Shown in pieces: positions 44,542 to 54,819 of a DNA stretch of 64,000 nucleotides. Both the position numbers and the translations under genes were made by a program. Under the pieces are notes generated by a model, which did no database searches, was not told the origin of the DNA, and saw only the letters and a program-made list of their open reading frames with translations. The stretch covers positions 1-64,000 of the forward strand of contig NZ_CAHJWJ010000010.1 of NCBI RefSeq assembly GCF_903642285.1, in the 5' to 3' direction. Source of the stretch: Sphingomonas bacterium. GTDB taxonomy: Bacteria > Pseudomonadota > Alphaproteobacteria > Sphingomonadales > Sphingomonadaceae. The number at the start of each line of letters is the position of its first letter. The first letter of the stretch is position 1.

Positions 44542-44880
44542 ATGGCGCGCTTCAATTACCTCGAACTGCCGGTGACCGATGTGGCGGCGGCGAAGGCCTT
44601 TTACGGCGCGGCGTTCGGCTGGGACTTCACCGATTTCGGTCCGAGCTATGCTTCGACCCTGTCGGGTGACACCGATATCGGCCTGCAGGGCGACGCGGGC
44701 GAGGCGACCGCCGTTGCACTGCCGGTGATCCAGGTCGACGATCTCGCCGCGACCGAAGCGGCGGTGCGCACCGCCGGCGGCGAGATCACGCGCGCCGCCT
44801 TCGACTTTCCCGGCGGGCGGCGTTTTCATTTTCGCGATGGCAGTGGCCACGAACTGGCGGCGGCGCGCTACGACGGTTAG
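44542..44880 (+). CDS. VOC-family (glyoxalase-fold) protein
   Basis: A 112-residue single-module vicinal oxygen chelate protein. ARFNYLELPVTDVAAAKAFYGAAFGWDF is the first beta-alpha-beta unit, and GRRFHFRDGSGHELAAAR is the second, with a His/Glu pair where metal ligands occur. Members act as dioxygenases, glyoxalases or antibiotic-binding proteins; the specific role cannot be told. It precedes the FUSC gene on the same strand. Confidence 0.88.
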   Translation: MARFNYLELPVTDVAAAKAFYGAAFGWDFTDFGPSYASTLSGDTDIGLQGDAGEATAVALPVIQVDDLAATEAAVRTAGGEITRAAFDFPGGRRFHFRDGSGHELAAARYDG

Positions 44881-44890
44881 GATCGTACCG

Positions 44891-45910
44891 GTGCGCCTGC
44901 TCGACCATCCGCACCTGCGCGCCGTGTTCGAGCCCGCGCCCGACCCGGCGCGGCTGCGCGAACTGGTGGTCGGGATGATCGGTGTCGGGACGCCGGTATT
45001 GCTCGGCTATCTCGCCGGGCAGACGCGGCTGGGGCTCGGTATCGGGCTCGGTGCGATGCTGCTCGGCGGTGGGTCGCGCGCGCGCGGTGACCTGTTCGAA
45101 TCGGTCATGCCGGCTTTTGCTGCGGTCGGTGCGGGGCTGGTGCTGGCGGGCACGCGGTGGGGCGACGGAGGGCTGATCGCGCTGACGGCAGTGGCGGCTT
45201 TGCTCGGTGGCTACAGCCGGCCGCTGGCGATCGCGAGCGTGCGCTTCTGCGTCTATCTCGTCTTGTGCGTCGGCGTGCTCGAATCCGCGCCCGACAAGGT
45301 GATCGCCGGCGCGGCTTTCGCGATCGGCGCGGTATGGAACATCGTGCTGCGCCGCGCGATCGGCGAGGTTACCGCGACCGAGCCGCCATCACCCTATACC
45401 CACGCCCAGCGTATCGCCGCGTTCCGGCGGCGGCTGCGCGGGTTGGCGGCGTGGCACTATTGCCTCCGACTGACCGCCGGCCTCGCCGCGGCGAGCATCG
45501 TGCGGCAGGTATGGAGTGGGCATCACGGCGCATGGCTGCTGATCACCGTCGTGCTGCTCACCGAACGTGTCTTCGAACGCTTCCCCGTCAAGGTCTCGCA
45601 GCGCGCGCTTGGCGTCACGCTCGGCGTGGTGCTGACCTGGGCGATCCTGTCGCTTACGCGGAGTGTCACGGCCACGGTCATCGTGATCGCAGCGCTCGCC
45701 GCGGCGATGCCGGTGCTGCGAGCCAAAAGCTATCTGCTCTATTCCGCCGCGATGACGCCTCTGATCCTGCTGGTGATCGACTTCGGCCAGCCGCGAAACG
45801 ACGCTCTGCTGCTCGACCGGTTCATCGCGACGCTGGTAGGCAGTGCGATCGTTTTGCTGGTGAACGTGGCGATGGATGTGATACCCACGCGGAAAGCGCG
45901 ACCGTCCTAG
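44891..45910 (+). CDS. FUSC-family membrane protein
   Basis: A 339-residue membrane protein with two blocks of hydrophobic segments (about residues 25-130 and 190-325) and a short cytoplasmic middle. The second block, [20 protein letters not shown] followed by [13 protein letters not shown], is characteristic of fusaric-acid-resistance-like (FUSC) transporters. Substrate unknown. The start is GTG at 44891 with AGGA upstream. Its stop shares the palindrome CTAG with the stop of the convergent moaB (45907-45910). Confidence 0.85.
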   Translation: MRLLDHPHLRAVFEPAPDPARLRELVVGMIGVGTPVLLGYLAGQTRLGLGIGLGAMLLGGGSRARGDLFESVMPAFAAVGAGLVLAGTRWGDGGLIALTAVAALLGGYSRPLAIASVRFCVYLVLCVGVLESAPDKVIAGAAFAIGAVWNIVLRRAIGEVTATEPPSPYTHAQRIAAFRRRLRGLAAWHYCLRLTAGLAAASIVRQVWSGHHGAWLLITVVLLTERVFERFPVKVSQRALGVTLGVVLTWAILSLTRSVTATVIVIAALAAAMPVLRAKSYLLYSAAMTPLILLVIDFGQPRNDALLLDRFIATLVGSAIVLLVNVAMDVIPTRKARPS

Positions 45911-46434
45911 CGCTCGCGCAACCGCGGCATCAGTTCGACGAAGTTGCAGGGCGTGTGCCGGCTGTCGAGTTGACTGTCGAGGATACCGTCCCAGCCGTCC
46001 TTCACCGCCCCCGTCGATCCCGGCAGCGCGAATATGTACGTGCCGTCCGCGACACAGGCACAGGCCCGCGACTGGACGGTGGAGGTGCCGATCTTGGCGA
46101 AGCTCAGCCAGCGGAACAGTTCGCCGAAACCGGGGATCATCTTGGTCGCGACCTGCTCGACCGCCTCGGGGGTCACGTCGCGGCCGGTGACGCCGGTGCC
46201 GCCGGTGGTCACCACGCAATCCACCGACGGATCGGCGATCCAGCCGCGCAGGCGCTCGACGATCGTCGCCACATCGTCGCGCTCGATCGCCCGCTCGGCC
46301 AGCACATGCCCCGCCGCCTGCAACCGCTCGACCAGCGTGTCCCCCGACCGATCCTCGGCCAGGCCACGCGTGTCGGAGACGGTCAGGACGGCGATCCGGA
46401 CGGGGACGAAGGTCCGCGTCTCGTCAATCGGCAC
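45907..46434 (-). CDS. moaB: Molybdenum cofactor biosynthesis protein MoaB
   Basis: A 175-residue MogA/MoaB-fold protein that adenylylates molybdopterin before metal insertion. It has [19 protein letters not shown], the substrate loop [19 protein letters not shown] and [18 protein letters not shown]. The start is the GTG at 46434 (MPIDETR), which overlaps the slt stop by 11 bases; an upstream ATG would add an Arg-rich, non-homologous stretch. It follows slt on the same strand and may be co-transcribed with it. Confidence 0.93.
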   Translation of the reverse strand: MPIDETRTFVPVRIAVLTVSDTRGLAEDRSGDTLVERLQAAGHVLAERAIERDDVATIVERLRGWIADPSVDCVVTTGGTGVTGRDVTPEAVEQVATKMIPGFGELFRWLSFAKIGTSTVQSRACACVADGTYIFALPGSTGAVKDGWDGILDSQLDSRHTPCNFVELMPRLRER

Positions 46435-48247
46435 GCTGCACAGCCCCCTGCGGCGACACCGGCGCGATCGCCACCGCTGCGCTCGCGCTGGCCCGGGCAT
46501 CGGGTGCCGCGTTCAATCGGACCGCGGATGCGCCGGGCAGCCCCGGGAAGCGCGGCCACATCCCCTGTGCCAGCGCGGCGCGGCTGGCGAAGGCCTTCTT
46601 CCCCGCCTGGCCCTCGTACATCCAGTAATTGCGAAGCACCGTGGTGACGTAGCCACGCGTCTCCCAATAGGGGATGCTCTCGATATACAGCAGCGGATCG
46701 CCGCCATCGCGGATCGCCGCGTTCCACTCGCCGACCGGTTTCGGCCCGGCGTTGTAGGCCGCGATGACCTTCGGCAGCAGACCGCCGGTAATGGCCATAT
46801 CCCGCAACCGCTCCAGGTGACGCTGCCCGATATCCATGTTGGTCGACGGCTTGGTCAGCGCACCGCGGTCGACCGCGATCCCGCGTTCGCGGCCATAATC
46901 GACCGCGGCGGCGGGCATGATCTGCATGAGCCCATAAGCGCCGGCCTGACTGAGCGCCTTCGTCCGAAAGCGCGATTCTTCCAGCGCGTGCGCATAGACC
47001 AGGGACTTCTCGACGCGCCATCCGCCGTCCGGGGTCCAGTTCGGCGTCGGATAACGCGCCTCCGCCGTCGCGACGACGCCTGCGGGACAATTATGCGCCA
47101 GCCAGATCGTCGTCGCCGGCAGGTCGAGCGATTCGGCGACGCGGACCAGCGCGCCGAATTCGCGAGCGGCACCGATACGCGCCTGCTGGCGGATGACGTC
47201 GTCCGCCAGTTCGCTCTCCCCGACTTCCACGAGCGCCGCCGCGACTCGCAAATTCGGTCGCTGGTCGAGCGCCATCCAGTCGGTCGCGACCAGCCCGGTC
47301 AGCTTGTCGCGGTCATGCATGCCGAGCGCCTGGCGCGCGAGCTGTCCGTAGAAGCTCTCGCCGAACTGCGCCGCGGATTTCAGCCGCGCCTCGATCCGGT
47401 CGGGCCGGCCGCAGACCATGTCCGCACGCGCCGCCCAATAGAGCCCCGCCGCGCGCAGATCGATATCCGTCGCGCGCGCCGCAACGCCTTCGAACGCGCT
47501 CGCCGACGCGGCGCAGTCATGCTGCCGCCATGTCGCAAGCGCCGCGACCCAGCGTCCCTGGATGGCCCAATCGCCGGCACCGTCCGCGGCCTTCAGCGCC
47601 TCGGCCCTCGCGTTGGTGTCGTCGCCCTGGAGATAGTACATCCAGGCCACGCGCTGCTGCCATTCGGTCGCCGCCTCCGGGCTGAGGCCGCTCGTCGATT
47701 CGAGCAACGCCTGCGCCGCCTGGCCCTGATCGGTCTTGACCAAGGGTTGCATCTTGACCGCGAGATCGGCGGCGATCTGGTCGCTCTTGATCGCCTTGGC
47801 GCGGACGCGACGCGGGGCACCGTCCTGCCAGATCAGCGCCTGCGCGGTCGGCAAGGGCGGCAGTTCGGTCGCGCCGCGCGTGCGAGCGATCCGCTCCAGC
47901 GCTTCCGCTTCGGGCAGCTCGGGGGCTTCGTTGACCAGCGCAGTCAGTTGCTCGGCGGTTGCCTTGGGCGATCCCTTGGCAATGTAGAGTTCGGCGCGCG
48001 CGATCGCGTGCAGCGGCCCTGGCTTCATCGAATCGAGCCCGATCTGCGCATCGGTCCAGTGCTGCGCCCTGATCGCCGCGAACACCGCGCGGTAGCCGGC
48101 ACGCTGGCCGGGATCGAGCAATGCGGGAATGGGTTCGGCCTTGGTTGCCTCGGTCAGGCGGATGTCCACCGGTGTCGGCGCAGGCTCGACCGCAAGGGCT
48201 GGAAGGGGTGCCAAAGCGAAGATCGCTGCGATTGCGGCGTGCTTCAT
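46424..48247 (-). CDS. slt: Soluble lytic murein transglycosylase
   Basis: A 607-residue periplasmic glycan-cleaving enzyme. It has a signal peptide (cut after about residue 19), a long helical superhelix (U-shaped domain, about 40-380), and a C-terminal SLT domain. The catalytic Glu lies in [20 protein letters not shown] (near residue 422), followed by LMQIMPAAA and [15 protein letters not shown]. The length fits Slt70-type enzymes. Coupled to the UDG-like gene upstream by ATGA. Confidence 0.93.
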   Translation of the reverse strand: MKHAAIAAIFALAPLPALAVEPAPTPVDIRLTEATKAEPIPALLDPGQRAGYRAVFAAIRAQHWTDAQIGLDSMKPGPLHAIARAELYIAKGSPKATAEQLTALVNEAPELPEAEALERIARTRGATELPPLPTAQALIWQDGAPRRVRAKAIKSDQIAADLAVKMQPLVKTDQGQAAQALLESTSGLSPEAATEWQQRVAWMYYLQGDDTNARAEALKAADGAGDWAIQGRWVAALATWRQHDCAASASAFEGVAARATDIDLRAAGLYWAARADMVCGRPDRIEARLKSAAQFGESFYGQLARQALGMHDRDKLTGLVATDWMALDQRPNLRVAAALVEVGESELADDVIRQQARIGAAREFGALVRVAESLDLPATTIWLAHNCPAGVVATAEARYPTPNWTPDGGWRVEKSLVYAHALEESRFRTKALSQAGAYGLMQIMPAAAVDYGRERGIAVDRGALTKPSTNMDIGQRHLERLRDMAITGGLLPKVIAAYNAGPKPVGEWNAAIRDGGDPLLYIESIPYWETRGYVTTVLRNYWMYEGQAGKKAFASRAALAQGMWPRFPGLPGASAVRLNAAPDARASASAAVAIAPVSPQGAVQRAD

Positions 48248-48999
48248 GCGAGGCCCCGTGTCAGCATCTGCAAATCCTTCCAGGCTTCCGCCTTCAGCGC
48301 GGGCTTCTCGATCAGGAACCGCGGGTGGAAACTCGCGACGATCCCGATGTCGTGGTTCTTGTTCGGACGCTCATGGTTAAGACCGCGTAAACCACCACGC
48401 GCACTGGCGGCGTCCGTCCCCAGGATCGCGCGGCTCGCCGCATTGCCGAGCAGCAACAGCCGTTTGGGCGCGACGAGCCGGACATGGTGGAGCGCGATCT
48501 CCGCCAGCCGGGCCTCGATCGCCGGATCGACACGACCCGCCGCGGGTCGGCGCGCGCAGACGGCGGTCAAGTGGACGGTCTCGCGCGACAAACCGATCGC
48601 GGCGAGCATTCGGTCGAACAACCGCCCGGGCGCGCCGCTCAGCATGGTCGCGGCGGGGCCGTCTTCCCGGTCGGGGCAATCGACAAGGACCATCACCGCC
48701 GCATCCAGGGGGCCGCTCGCCGCGATCGAGATGCCGGACCAGCGCGCCTCCGGCGCGTCCGTCCCCATCCGCCATTCGAGCAACGCGGCGAGCGTGGCCG
48801 GCAGGGCGGTGTTCGCCGGCCGCTGGGCGGAAACGGGCTCGGCCGTGACCGCGATGGGCGGTGCAACTGCGACCGCCGGCACGGCGAACCAGTCGCGCGG
48901 CAGGTCGTCTACGAGCATGTCGACCCCGGCGTCGCGCCACCAGCCCAGCGCGCTCGCGGCGAACGACTGCCAGTCATGTTGCGGATAAACCCCCATCAC
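48244..48999 (-). CDS. Uracil-DNA glycosylase superfamily protein (divergent family 4-like)
   Basis: A 251-residue protein. SGAPGRLFDRMLAAIGL (121-137), then AVCARRPAAGRVDPA, RLVAPKRLLLLGNAASRAIL and the late SFHPRFL follow the layout of family 4/5 uracil-DNA glycosylases. The usual GE(A/G)PG motif is replaced by VDCPDRED (106-113), and I do not see the four iron-sulfur cysteines. It may be an altered-substrate or inactive member. The start could be 48999 or the next ATG. Overlaps slt by four bases and diverges from the ETF-QO gene. Confidence 0.75.
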   Translation of the reverse strand: MMGVYPQHDWQSFAASALGWWRDAGVDMLVDDLPRDWFAVPAVAVAPPIAVTAEPVSAQRPANTALPATLAALLEWRMGTDAPEARWSGISIAASGPLDAAVMVLVDCPDREDGPAATMLSGAPGRLFDRMLAAIGLSRETVHLTAVCARRPAAGRVDPAIEARLAEIALHHVRLVAPKRLLLLGNAASRAILGTDAASARGGLRGLNHERPNKNHDIGIVASFHPRFLIEKPALKAEAWKDLQMLTRGLA

Positions 49000-49110
49000 C
49001 TCGTATAAGGCAAACGGTTGACGCGGCGGTCAATTCGCGTGATCGGCTTATTGGACAGGACGTTGCCGGCGTGCGCCCGACCGACGGGAGCCGGCCTCTC
49101 GGAGAGAATG

Positions 49111-50772
49111 ATGACGACACGTGAGTCGATGCCCTACGAGGTGGTGATCGTAGGCGCAGGGCCGGCCGGCCTCAGCGCTGCGATCCGCCTGAAGCAGCAA
49201 GCGGCAGATAAGGGCGCGGATATTTCCGTCTGCATCTTGGAAAAAGGCTCCGAGGTCGGCGCGCACATCCTGTCCGGGGCGGTGATCGATCCGAAGTCGC
49301 TCGACGAGCTGCTGCCCGATTGGCGGACCGAAGGCTGCCCGCTCGCCGAGGTACCGGTGACCGAAAACCACCACTGGGTGCTCAACCGCAAGGGCAAGGT
49401 GAACCTGCCGCACCTGCTGACTCCGTCCTTCCTCCACAACAAGGGAACGTACACCGGCAGCCTCGGCAATCTGTGCCGCTGGCTGGCCGGGAAAGCGGAG
49501 GAACTGGGCGTCGAGATATTTCCCGGCTTTGCGGCTGCTGAGATCCTGTTCGATGACGATGGCCGGGTGATGGGCGTCGCAACGGGCGACATGGGCGTCG
49601 CGCGCGACGGCATACACAAGGGCGATTATACGCCGGGCCTCGAACTCCACGCCAAATACACTTTCTTTTCCGAAGGATGCCGGGGACATCTGTCGAAAGA
49701 GATCATCCGTACCTTCGATCTGGCAAAGGACAGCGACCCGCAGGTGTACGGGCTGGGCGTCAAGGAATTGTGGGACATTGACCCCGCGCTGCACTCCCCC
49801 GGCCGGGTGATCCACACCCAGGGCTGGCCGCTGACCGAGACCGAGGGGTCGAATGGCGGCGGCTGGATCTATCACCAGGCGAACGGCCAGGTCTCGATCG
49901 GCTTCGTGACGTGGCTGAGCTACACCAACCCGTATCTATCGCCGTTCCAGGAGATGCAGCGCTGGAAGACGCATCCCGACGTCGCGGCGATGCTGAAGGG
50001 CGGCAAGCGTGTGTCGTACGGCGCGCGCGCGATCAGCGATGGCGGGTTGCAGTCGATCCCGAAGCTCGTCTTCCCGGGCGGGGCGCTGATCGGCGATAGC
50101 GCCGGGTTCCTCAACGTCCCGCGGATCAAGGGTACGCACACCGCGATGAAGTCGGGCATGATGGCCGCCGACGCCGCCGTCGAAGCGATCCTGTCGCAGC
50201 GGAGCCATGATGAGCTTGCAGCCTATCCGGCGGCGTTCGAAGCGTCATGGGTGAAGAAAGAGCTATCGGTCGTCCGCAACGTCGTGCCGCTGATGAAGCG
50301 GTTCGGCGACTTTCTGGGTTCGGCGCTGTCGGGAATCACGATGTGGGCGGAACATCTCGGCATCCGCATGCCGTTCACGCTGCACCACCACCCTGATCAC
50401 GAAAGCCTGTGGCGCAAGGATCTGGTCAAGCCGATCGTCTATCCGAAGGCCGACGGAGTGCTCACGTTCGACCGACTTTCCTCGGTCTTCATCTCGAACA
50501 CCAATCATGAGGAGGACCAGCCCGTCCACCTGACGCTTCGCGATCCGAACATCCCCGTCGATTACGACCTGCCGATGTACGACGAGCCCGCACAGCGTTA
50601 TTGCCCCGCGGGCGTGTACGAGATCGTCGGTGAGGAGGCCGGCGATCCGAAGTTCGTCATCAACGCGCAGAACTGCGTCCATTGCAAGACATGCGACATC
50701 AAGGACCCGACGCAGAATATCAACTGGGTCGTGCCAGAGGGCGGCGGGGGGCCCAATTATCCCAATATGTAA
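49111..50772 (+). CDS. Electron-transfer flavoprotein:ubiquinone oxidoreductase
   Basis: A 553-residue membrane-associated flavoprotein that passes electrons from ETF to ubiquinone during fatty-acid and amino-acid oxidation. The FAD motif VIVGAGPAGLSAAIRL is at the N-terminus, and IGFVTWLSYTNPYLSPF is in the quinone region. The single 4Fe-4S cluster is ligated by CPAGVYE and NCVHCKTCDIKDP, and the protein ends with the usual PNYPNM. The second of two tandem ATGs (49111) has the better GGAG spacing. Confidence 0.96.
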   Translation: MTTRESMPYEVVIVGAGPAGLSAAIRLKQQAADKGADISVCILEKGSEVGAHILSGAVIDPKSLDELLPDWRTEGCPLAEVPVTENHHWVLNRKGKVNLPHLLTPSFLHNKGTYTGSLGNLCRWLAGKAEELGVEIFPGFAAAEILFDDDGRVMGVATGDMGVARDGIHKGDYTPGLELHAKYTFFSEGCRGHLSKEIIRTFDLAKDSDPQVYGLGVKELWDIDPALHSPGRVIHTQGWPLTETEGSNGGGWIYHQANGQVSIGFVTWLSYTNPYLSPFQEMQRWKTHPDVAAMLKGGKRVSYGARAISDGGLQSIPKLVFPGGALIGDSAGFLNVPRIKGTHTAMKSGMMAADAAVEAILSQRSHDELAAYPAAFEASWVKKELSVVRNVVPLMKRFGDFLGSALSGITMWAEHLGIRMPFTLHHHPDHESLWRKDLVKPIVYPKADGVLTFDRLSSVFISNTNHEEDQPVHLTLRDPNIPVDYDLPMYDEPAQRYCPAGVYEIVGEEAGDPKFVINAQNCVHCKTCDIKDPTQNINWVVPEGGGGPNYPNM

Positions 50773-50794
50773 GCGCCTGTTGTTGGGAGCCAGT

Positions 50795-52333
50795 ATGATG
50801 CTCGCGTCGACTCCGGCCCTGGCGGACGGTAACGACGTCGCCGCTTATCTTCGCGGGCGTTCGGCGTCGGCATCGGGGCATATCGATATCGCGACGGCGG
50901 ACTATGCGCGGGCGTTGACAGCGGCCCCTCACAATCCGGTAGTGGCGATCCGCGCCTATCGATCGGCGTTGGCCGCCGGCGACGATGCGCTGGCGTTGCG
51001 GGCGGCGATCGTCCTGGACCAGGCGGGCGTCGCGCCCGCCGATACCGCGCTGATCCCGCTGGCGCTCGCGGCGAGCGCGAACGACCCCGCAACGGCGGAT
51101 GCGGCGATCGCGCGGATGAAGGGCACGCCGCTCGGCCTGCTTGTCCCCGCGCTGACCCAATGGACCGCGTTCGCGAAGCGCGCGCCGGCATCCTCCGCCT
51201 CGACGGCCACCGATCCCGCCGCCCGGCGCTTCGCGGTGGAGACGCGCGCGCTGCTGTCGATCGCTGGCGGGCATGTCGATGAGGGCATGACGGCGCTGAC
51301 CGCGCTTGGTGGGGCAGGGGCCGCGCTCGACTTGCGCGCGGCGGCGGCGCGGCTGCTCGTCGGGGCGGGGCAGGGGGCCCGCGCCCGCACTTTGCTCACG
51401 CCCGAGGAGCTTGCACTCGCCACGCCGGCCAACCCGACGCTCGGCTTCGGCGTGTCGTGGCTGCTGACCCGCGTCGCCGGAGAGCTGGCCTCCGCCGAGC
51501 CGTCGCCGCTGTCGATCGCGCTGACTCGTGCCGCATTGCGCGCGGATCCGACGAACGACCGCGCGCGCCTGCTGCTCGCGCTATCGCTGTCGTCGCAAGC
51601 CGCACAGCGCGCCGCGCTCATCGTTCTGGACGGCATCGCGCCGACCGGCCCCTTCGGCGAGAGCGCGGCGACTGCGCGGATCGTGATTCTGGGCGCCGCC
51701 GGGCGCGGTGCGGAGGCGCTGACTATCGCTCGGACAGCGGCGGTGCGTGCGGACTCGACGGCGAACGATTGGCAGCGTTACGGCGACCTGCTCGCGCAAG
51801 CCGGGCGCGAGGCGGAGGCTGCCCCCTGGTTCCGTCGCCTGGCCGAACGCCCGGGGGCGACCTGGAGCGACTGGCTGCAATATGGTGGTGCACTCGACCG
51901 GGCGGGTCGCTGGACGGACGCCGAACCGGCGCTGGAGCGAGCGGTCGCGCTCGGACCCGACCAGTCGCTCGCGCTCAACTATCTGGGCTATGCGCGGATC
52001 GAGCATAACGAAAACGCCACGGCGGCTACGCGTTTGCTGGCCCGCGCATGGGCGCTCAAACCCGACGACGATTCGATCGCGGACTCGCTCGGCTGGGCGT
52101 ATTTCCGCAGCGGCGATACCGCGCGCGCGCTCCCCCTGGTCGAACGGGCCGCGATCGGGGAGCCGACCAATGCGGAGATCGACGAGCATCTGGGCGACAT
52201 CTATTGGTCGCTCGGCCGCCACTACGAGGCGCGCTACGCGTGGCGCGCCGCGACCGTCACCGCCCCCGCCACCGACGAGACGCGGTTGACGGGCAAGATC
52301 GCCGACGGCACGCCGCCTCGCGCGCGGCACTAA
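50795..52333 (+). CDS. Tetratricopeptide-repeat protein (exported?)
   Basis: About 512 residues of Ala/Arg-rich helical repeats with recognisable TPR units late in the chain (SLALNYLGYARIEHNENATA; DSIADSLGWAYFRSGDTARA). The residues before the ATG in the same frame (CKRLLLGASMMLASTPALAD) look like a complete signal peptide, but no ATG or GTG lies in front of them. GGGAG favours starts at 50795 or 50798, which would truncate the signal. It follows ETF-QO directly and precedes ispE by seven bases. Function unknown. Confidence 0.8.
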   Translation: MMLASTPALADGNDVAAYLRGRSASASGHIDIATADYARALTAAPHNPVVAIRAYRSALAAGDDALALRAAIVLDQAGVAPADTALIPLALAASANDPATADAAIARMKGTPLGLLVPALTQWTAFAKRAPASSASTATDPAARRFAVETRALLSIAGGHVDEGMTALTALGGAGAALDLRAAAARLLVGAGQGARARTLLTPEELALATPANPTLGFGVSWLLTRVAGELASAEPSPLSIALTRAALRADPTNDRARLLLALSLSSQAAQRAALIVLDGIAPTGPFGESAATARIVILGAAGRGAEALTIARTAAVRADSTANDWQRYGDLLAQAGREAEAAPWFRRLAERPGATWSDWLQYGGALDRAGRWTDAEPALERAVALGPDQSLALNYLGYARIEHNENATAATRLLARAWALKPDDDSIADSLGWAYFRSGDTARALPLVERAAIGEPTNAEIDEHLGDIYWSLGRHYEARYAWRAATVTAPATDETRLTGKIADGTPPRARH

Positions 52334-52340
52334 CCCGACC

Positions 52341-53186
52341 ATGATCGTCGAACCGGCCCCGGCCAAGATCAACCTCGCGCTTCATGTCCGCCGTCGTCGG
52401 CCCGACGGCTATCACGACATCGAAACGCTGTTCGCCTTCTGCCGTGACGGCGATGTGGTGACGGTGGAGGCGGCGGAGCGGAACCGGTTTACGATCACCG
52501 GACCGTTCGCCGATCTATTGTCGCCACCCTCCGCCGGGGGGGGGGCGTGGAGCGGTAATCTGGTGACGGACGCCGCCGACGCCTTCGCTGCGTGCTTCGC
52601 CATCGACCAACCCCACGCCATCACTCTCGACAAACGCCTGCCGATCGCTTCCGGTATCGGCGGCGGATCGGCGGACGCTGCCGCGACGCTCCGCGCGCTG
52701 GCAAGGCTTCATGGCGTGGCGTCGGACGACGACCGATTGATCGCGATCGCGATAAAGCTGGGTGCGGACATCCCCGCCTGCCTGCGTAGCGAGACCGTAT
52801 CGGGTACTGGCCGCGGCGACGTGCTTGTTGCGATCGACGGGCTGCCGGGAATGCCGGTGCTGCTCGTCAATCCCGGCGTCGCGGTGTCGACCGCGGCGGT
52901 GTTCCGCGCCTGGGACGGGATCGATCGCGGTGCGATCTCGGGCGGTGCGCTGCTCTACCGTGCGCGTGCCGGCCGCAACGATCTTGCCGGCCCCGCCCGC
53001 GCTTTGGCACCCGCGATCGACGCCGTACTGGCGATGCTGGAGGCGGCACCGGGCGTGTCGATCGCGCGCATGTCCGGATCTGGCGCGACCTGTTTCGCGT
53101 TGTTCGACGACGTCGCAGCGCGCGACGCGGCAGCGGCACGCGCCGCGGCACGGGACTGGTGGTACCTCGCATCCTCGCTCGTCTGA
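52341..53186 (+). CDS. ispE: 4-diphosphocytidyl-2-C-methyl-D-erythritol kinase
   Basis: A 281-residue GHMP kinase of the MEP isoprenoid route. It has PAPAKINLALHV at the N-terminus (catalytic Lys), RPDGYHDIETLF, the ATP-binding PIASGIGGGSADAAATL and the C-terminal MSGSGATCFALFD. A run of ten Gs (52536-52545) encodes AGGG between conserved blocks; a slip of one base would inactivate an essential gene. It starts just after the TPR gene. Confidence 0.96.
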   Translation: MIVEPAPAKINLALHVRRRRPDGYHDIETLFAFCRDGDVVTVEAAERNRFTITGPFADLLSPPSAGGGAWSGNLVTDAADAFAACFAIDQPHAITLDKRLPIASGIGGGSADAAATLRALARLHGVASDDDRLIAIAIKLGADIPACLRSETVSGTGRGDVLVAIDGLPGMPVLLVNPGVAVSTAAVFRAWDGIDRGAISGGALLYRARAGRNDLAGPARALAPAIDAVLAMLEAAPGVSIARMSGSGATCFALFDDVAARDAAAARAAARDWWYLASSLV

Positions 53187-53217
53187 TCGCTGTCAAATCC
53201 GATGCGATAGTCATGAT

Positions 53218-53241
53218 GTTCTGCTCTTGTTCCGATGGAAC
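53218..53241 (+). promoter_or_regulatory. LexA (SOS) box upstream of recA
   Basis: GTTC-N7-GTTC at 53218-53232 exactly matches the alphaproteobacterial LexA operator. The second GTTC also starts a small palindrome GTTCC-GAT-GGAAC (53229-53241). It lies 74-88 bases before the recA start codon. Confidence 0.88.
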
Positions 53242-53305
53242 GAATGCGGTACAGCATGTCTAGGCGTTGAAGGCTCGACGCAGTTGCTCTAGCGAGGATG
53301 CTCCA

Positions 53306-54391
53306 ATGGCGGCCAGTCTCAAGGTAATCGATAGCGGTATGGCGACGGCAAACGAAAAGGCGAGCGGGGATCGGCAAAAGGCGCTCGACGCCGCGCTTGC
53401 ACAGATCGATCGCGCGTTCGGCAAGGGCTCGGCGATGAAGCTGGGGTCCAAGCAGACGATGCAGGTCGAGACGATCTCGACCGGCTCGCTCGGCCTCGAC
53501 ATCGCGCTCGGCGTCGGCGGCCTGCCGCGCGGGCGCGTGATCGAGATCTACGGGCCGGAAAGCTCGGGCAAGACCACGCTCGCGCTCCACGTGATCGCCG
53601 AAGCGCAGAAGGGTGGCGGCACCGCGGCGTTCGTCGACGCCGAACACGCGCTCGACCCGGTCTATGCCAAGAAACTGGGGGTCGATATCGACGAACTGAT
53701 CGTGTCGCAGCCCGATACCGGCGAACAGGCGCTCGAGATCGTCGACACGCTGGTCCGTTCGAACGCGATCGACGTGCTGGTGATCGACTCGGTCGCGGCG
53801 CTCGTCCCGCGTGCGGAGATCGAGGGCGAGATGGGCGACAGCCATGTCGGTCTGCAGGCGCGGCTGATGTCGCAATCGCTGCGCAAGCTGACCGGCTCTA
53901 TCAGCCGTTCGCGCTGCATGGTCATCTTCATCAACCAGCTGCGCATGAAGATCGGCGTGATGTACGGCAACCCGGAGACGACGACGGGGGGCAACGCGCT
54001 GAAGTTCTACGCATCGGTACGCCTCGACATTCGCCGCACCGGCCAGATCAAGGACCGCGAAGAGATCATTGGCAACACGACTCGCGTGAAGGTCGTGAAG
54101 AACAAGGTCGCACCGCCGTTCAAGCAGGTCGAATTCGACATCATGTACGGGCAAGGCGTCTCCAAGATCGGCGAGATCCTCGATCTGGGCGTGAAGGCCG
54201 GGATCGTCGAAAAGTCGGGTGCGTGGTTCAGTTACGACAGCGTCCGTCTCGGCCAGGGCCGCGAGAATTCGAAGGCGTATCTGAAGGACAACCCCGAAAC
54301 CGCCGATCGCCTGGAAAAGGCGATCCGTACGCGTACCGACAAGGTCGCCGAGGAAATGATGGCGGGGCCGGAAGAGGACGACGATATCTGA
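53306..54391 (+). CDS. recA: Recombinase RecA
   Basis: A 361-residue recombinase and LexA co-protease. It has an N-terminal [20 protein letters not shown], Walker [14 protein letters not shown], Walker [11 protein letters not shown], loop regions [17 protein letters not shown] and [20 protein letters not shown], and an acidic C-terminus ending EEDDDI. The ATG at 53306 has AGGA seven bases upstream. Preceded by a LexA box, so DNA-damage-inducible. Confidence 0.99.
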   Translation: MAASLKVIDSGMATANEKASGDRQKALDAALAQIDRAFGKGSAMKLGSKQTMQVETISTGSLGLDIALGVGGLPRGRVIEIYGPESSGKTTLALHVIAEAQKGGGTAAFVDAEHALDPVYAKKLGVDIDELIVSQPDTGEQALEIVDTLVRSNAIDVLVIDSVAALVPRAEIEGEMGDSHVGLQARLMSQSLRKLTGSISRSRCMVIFINQLRMKIGVMYGNPETTTGGNALKFYASVRLDIRRTGQIKDREEIIGNTTRVKVVKNKVAPPFKQVEFDIMYGQGVSKIGEILDLGVKAGIVEKSGAWFSYDSVRLGQGRENSKAYLKDNPETADRLEKAIRTRTDKVAEEMMAGPEEDDDI

Positions 54392-54819
54392 TCGGTAGGG
54401 CGGGGTGATGCCGGGGTTGCCAGCATAGCGTATGACGGGTTTCCCGCGCGAAAGCGCGAGCCCGGTGACGCAGGGCATCGGCCATTGTTCCTTGCACCTC
54501 CGCAAGGAAGAGACGGGAGATGTCCTGGAAACCACGGCCCGCACCCATATACCCCCCCCCGGCGAAGGCCGGGGCCCAAATGTGGCGGTCCACATTACCG
54601 AGCGCGACACCGCACCGGCGGCGGCGCGCTTGGACTTCGGGCTTCGAGGAGGAGCTTGGGGCGGGGAAGGCGTCCGATCTGTCGATCGGCTCATCGTCGT
54701 CGCGGCCGAATGCTCGTCCCGATCCGGGCCTTTCGCATTCGGCAAACTCCGTGCAGAACGCGTCACGAGAGGACTCTTCGTGACCTTTTGCGCCCTCCAC
54801 CGCCGAGGAGAAACCGATC
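54392..54819. other. Spacer between recA and the methyltransferase gene, with repeat debris
   Basis: About 430 bases with no convincing gene on either strand. It holds a hairpin CGCGCGAAAGCGCG near 54450 and a CCCCGGCGAAGGCCGGGG unit near 54556-54573 preceded by nine Cs. Both look like half-copies of the fold-back elements at 40052 and 34454. Open frames here run through these repeats. Confidence 0.6.

Noticed and set aside
46034..48988. A 984-codon plus-strand open frame opposite moaB, slt and the UDG-like gene
   Set aside because: High-GC antisense shadow. It is Arg/Asp/His-rich with no motif, while the minus strand holds recognisable enzymes over the same span.
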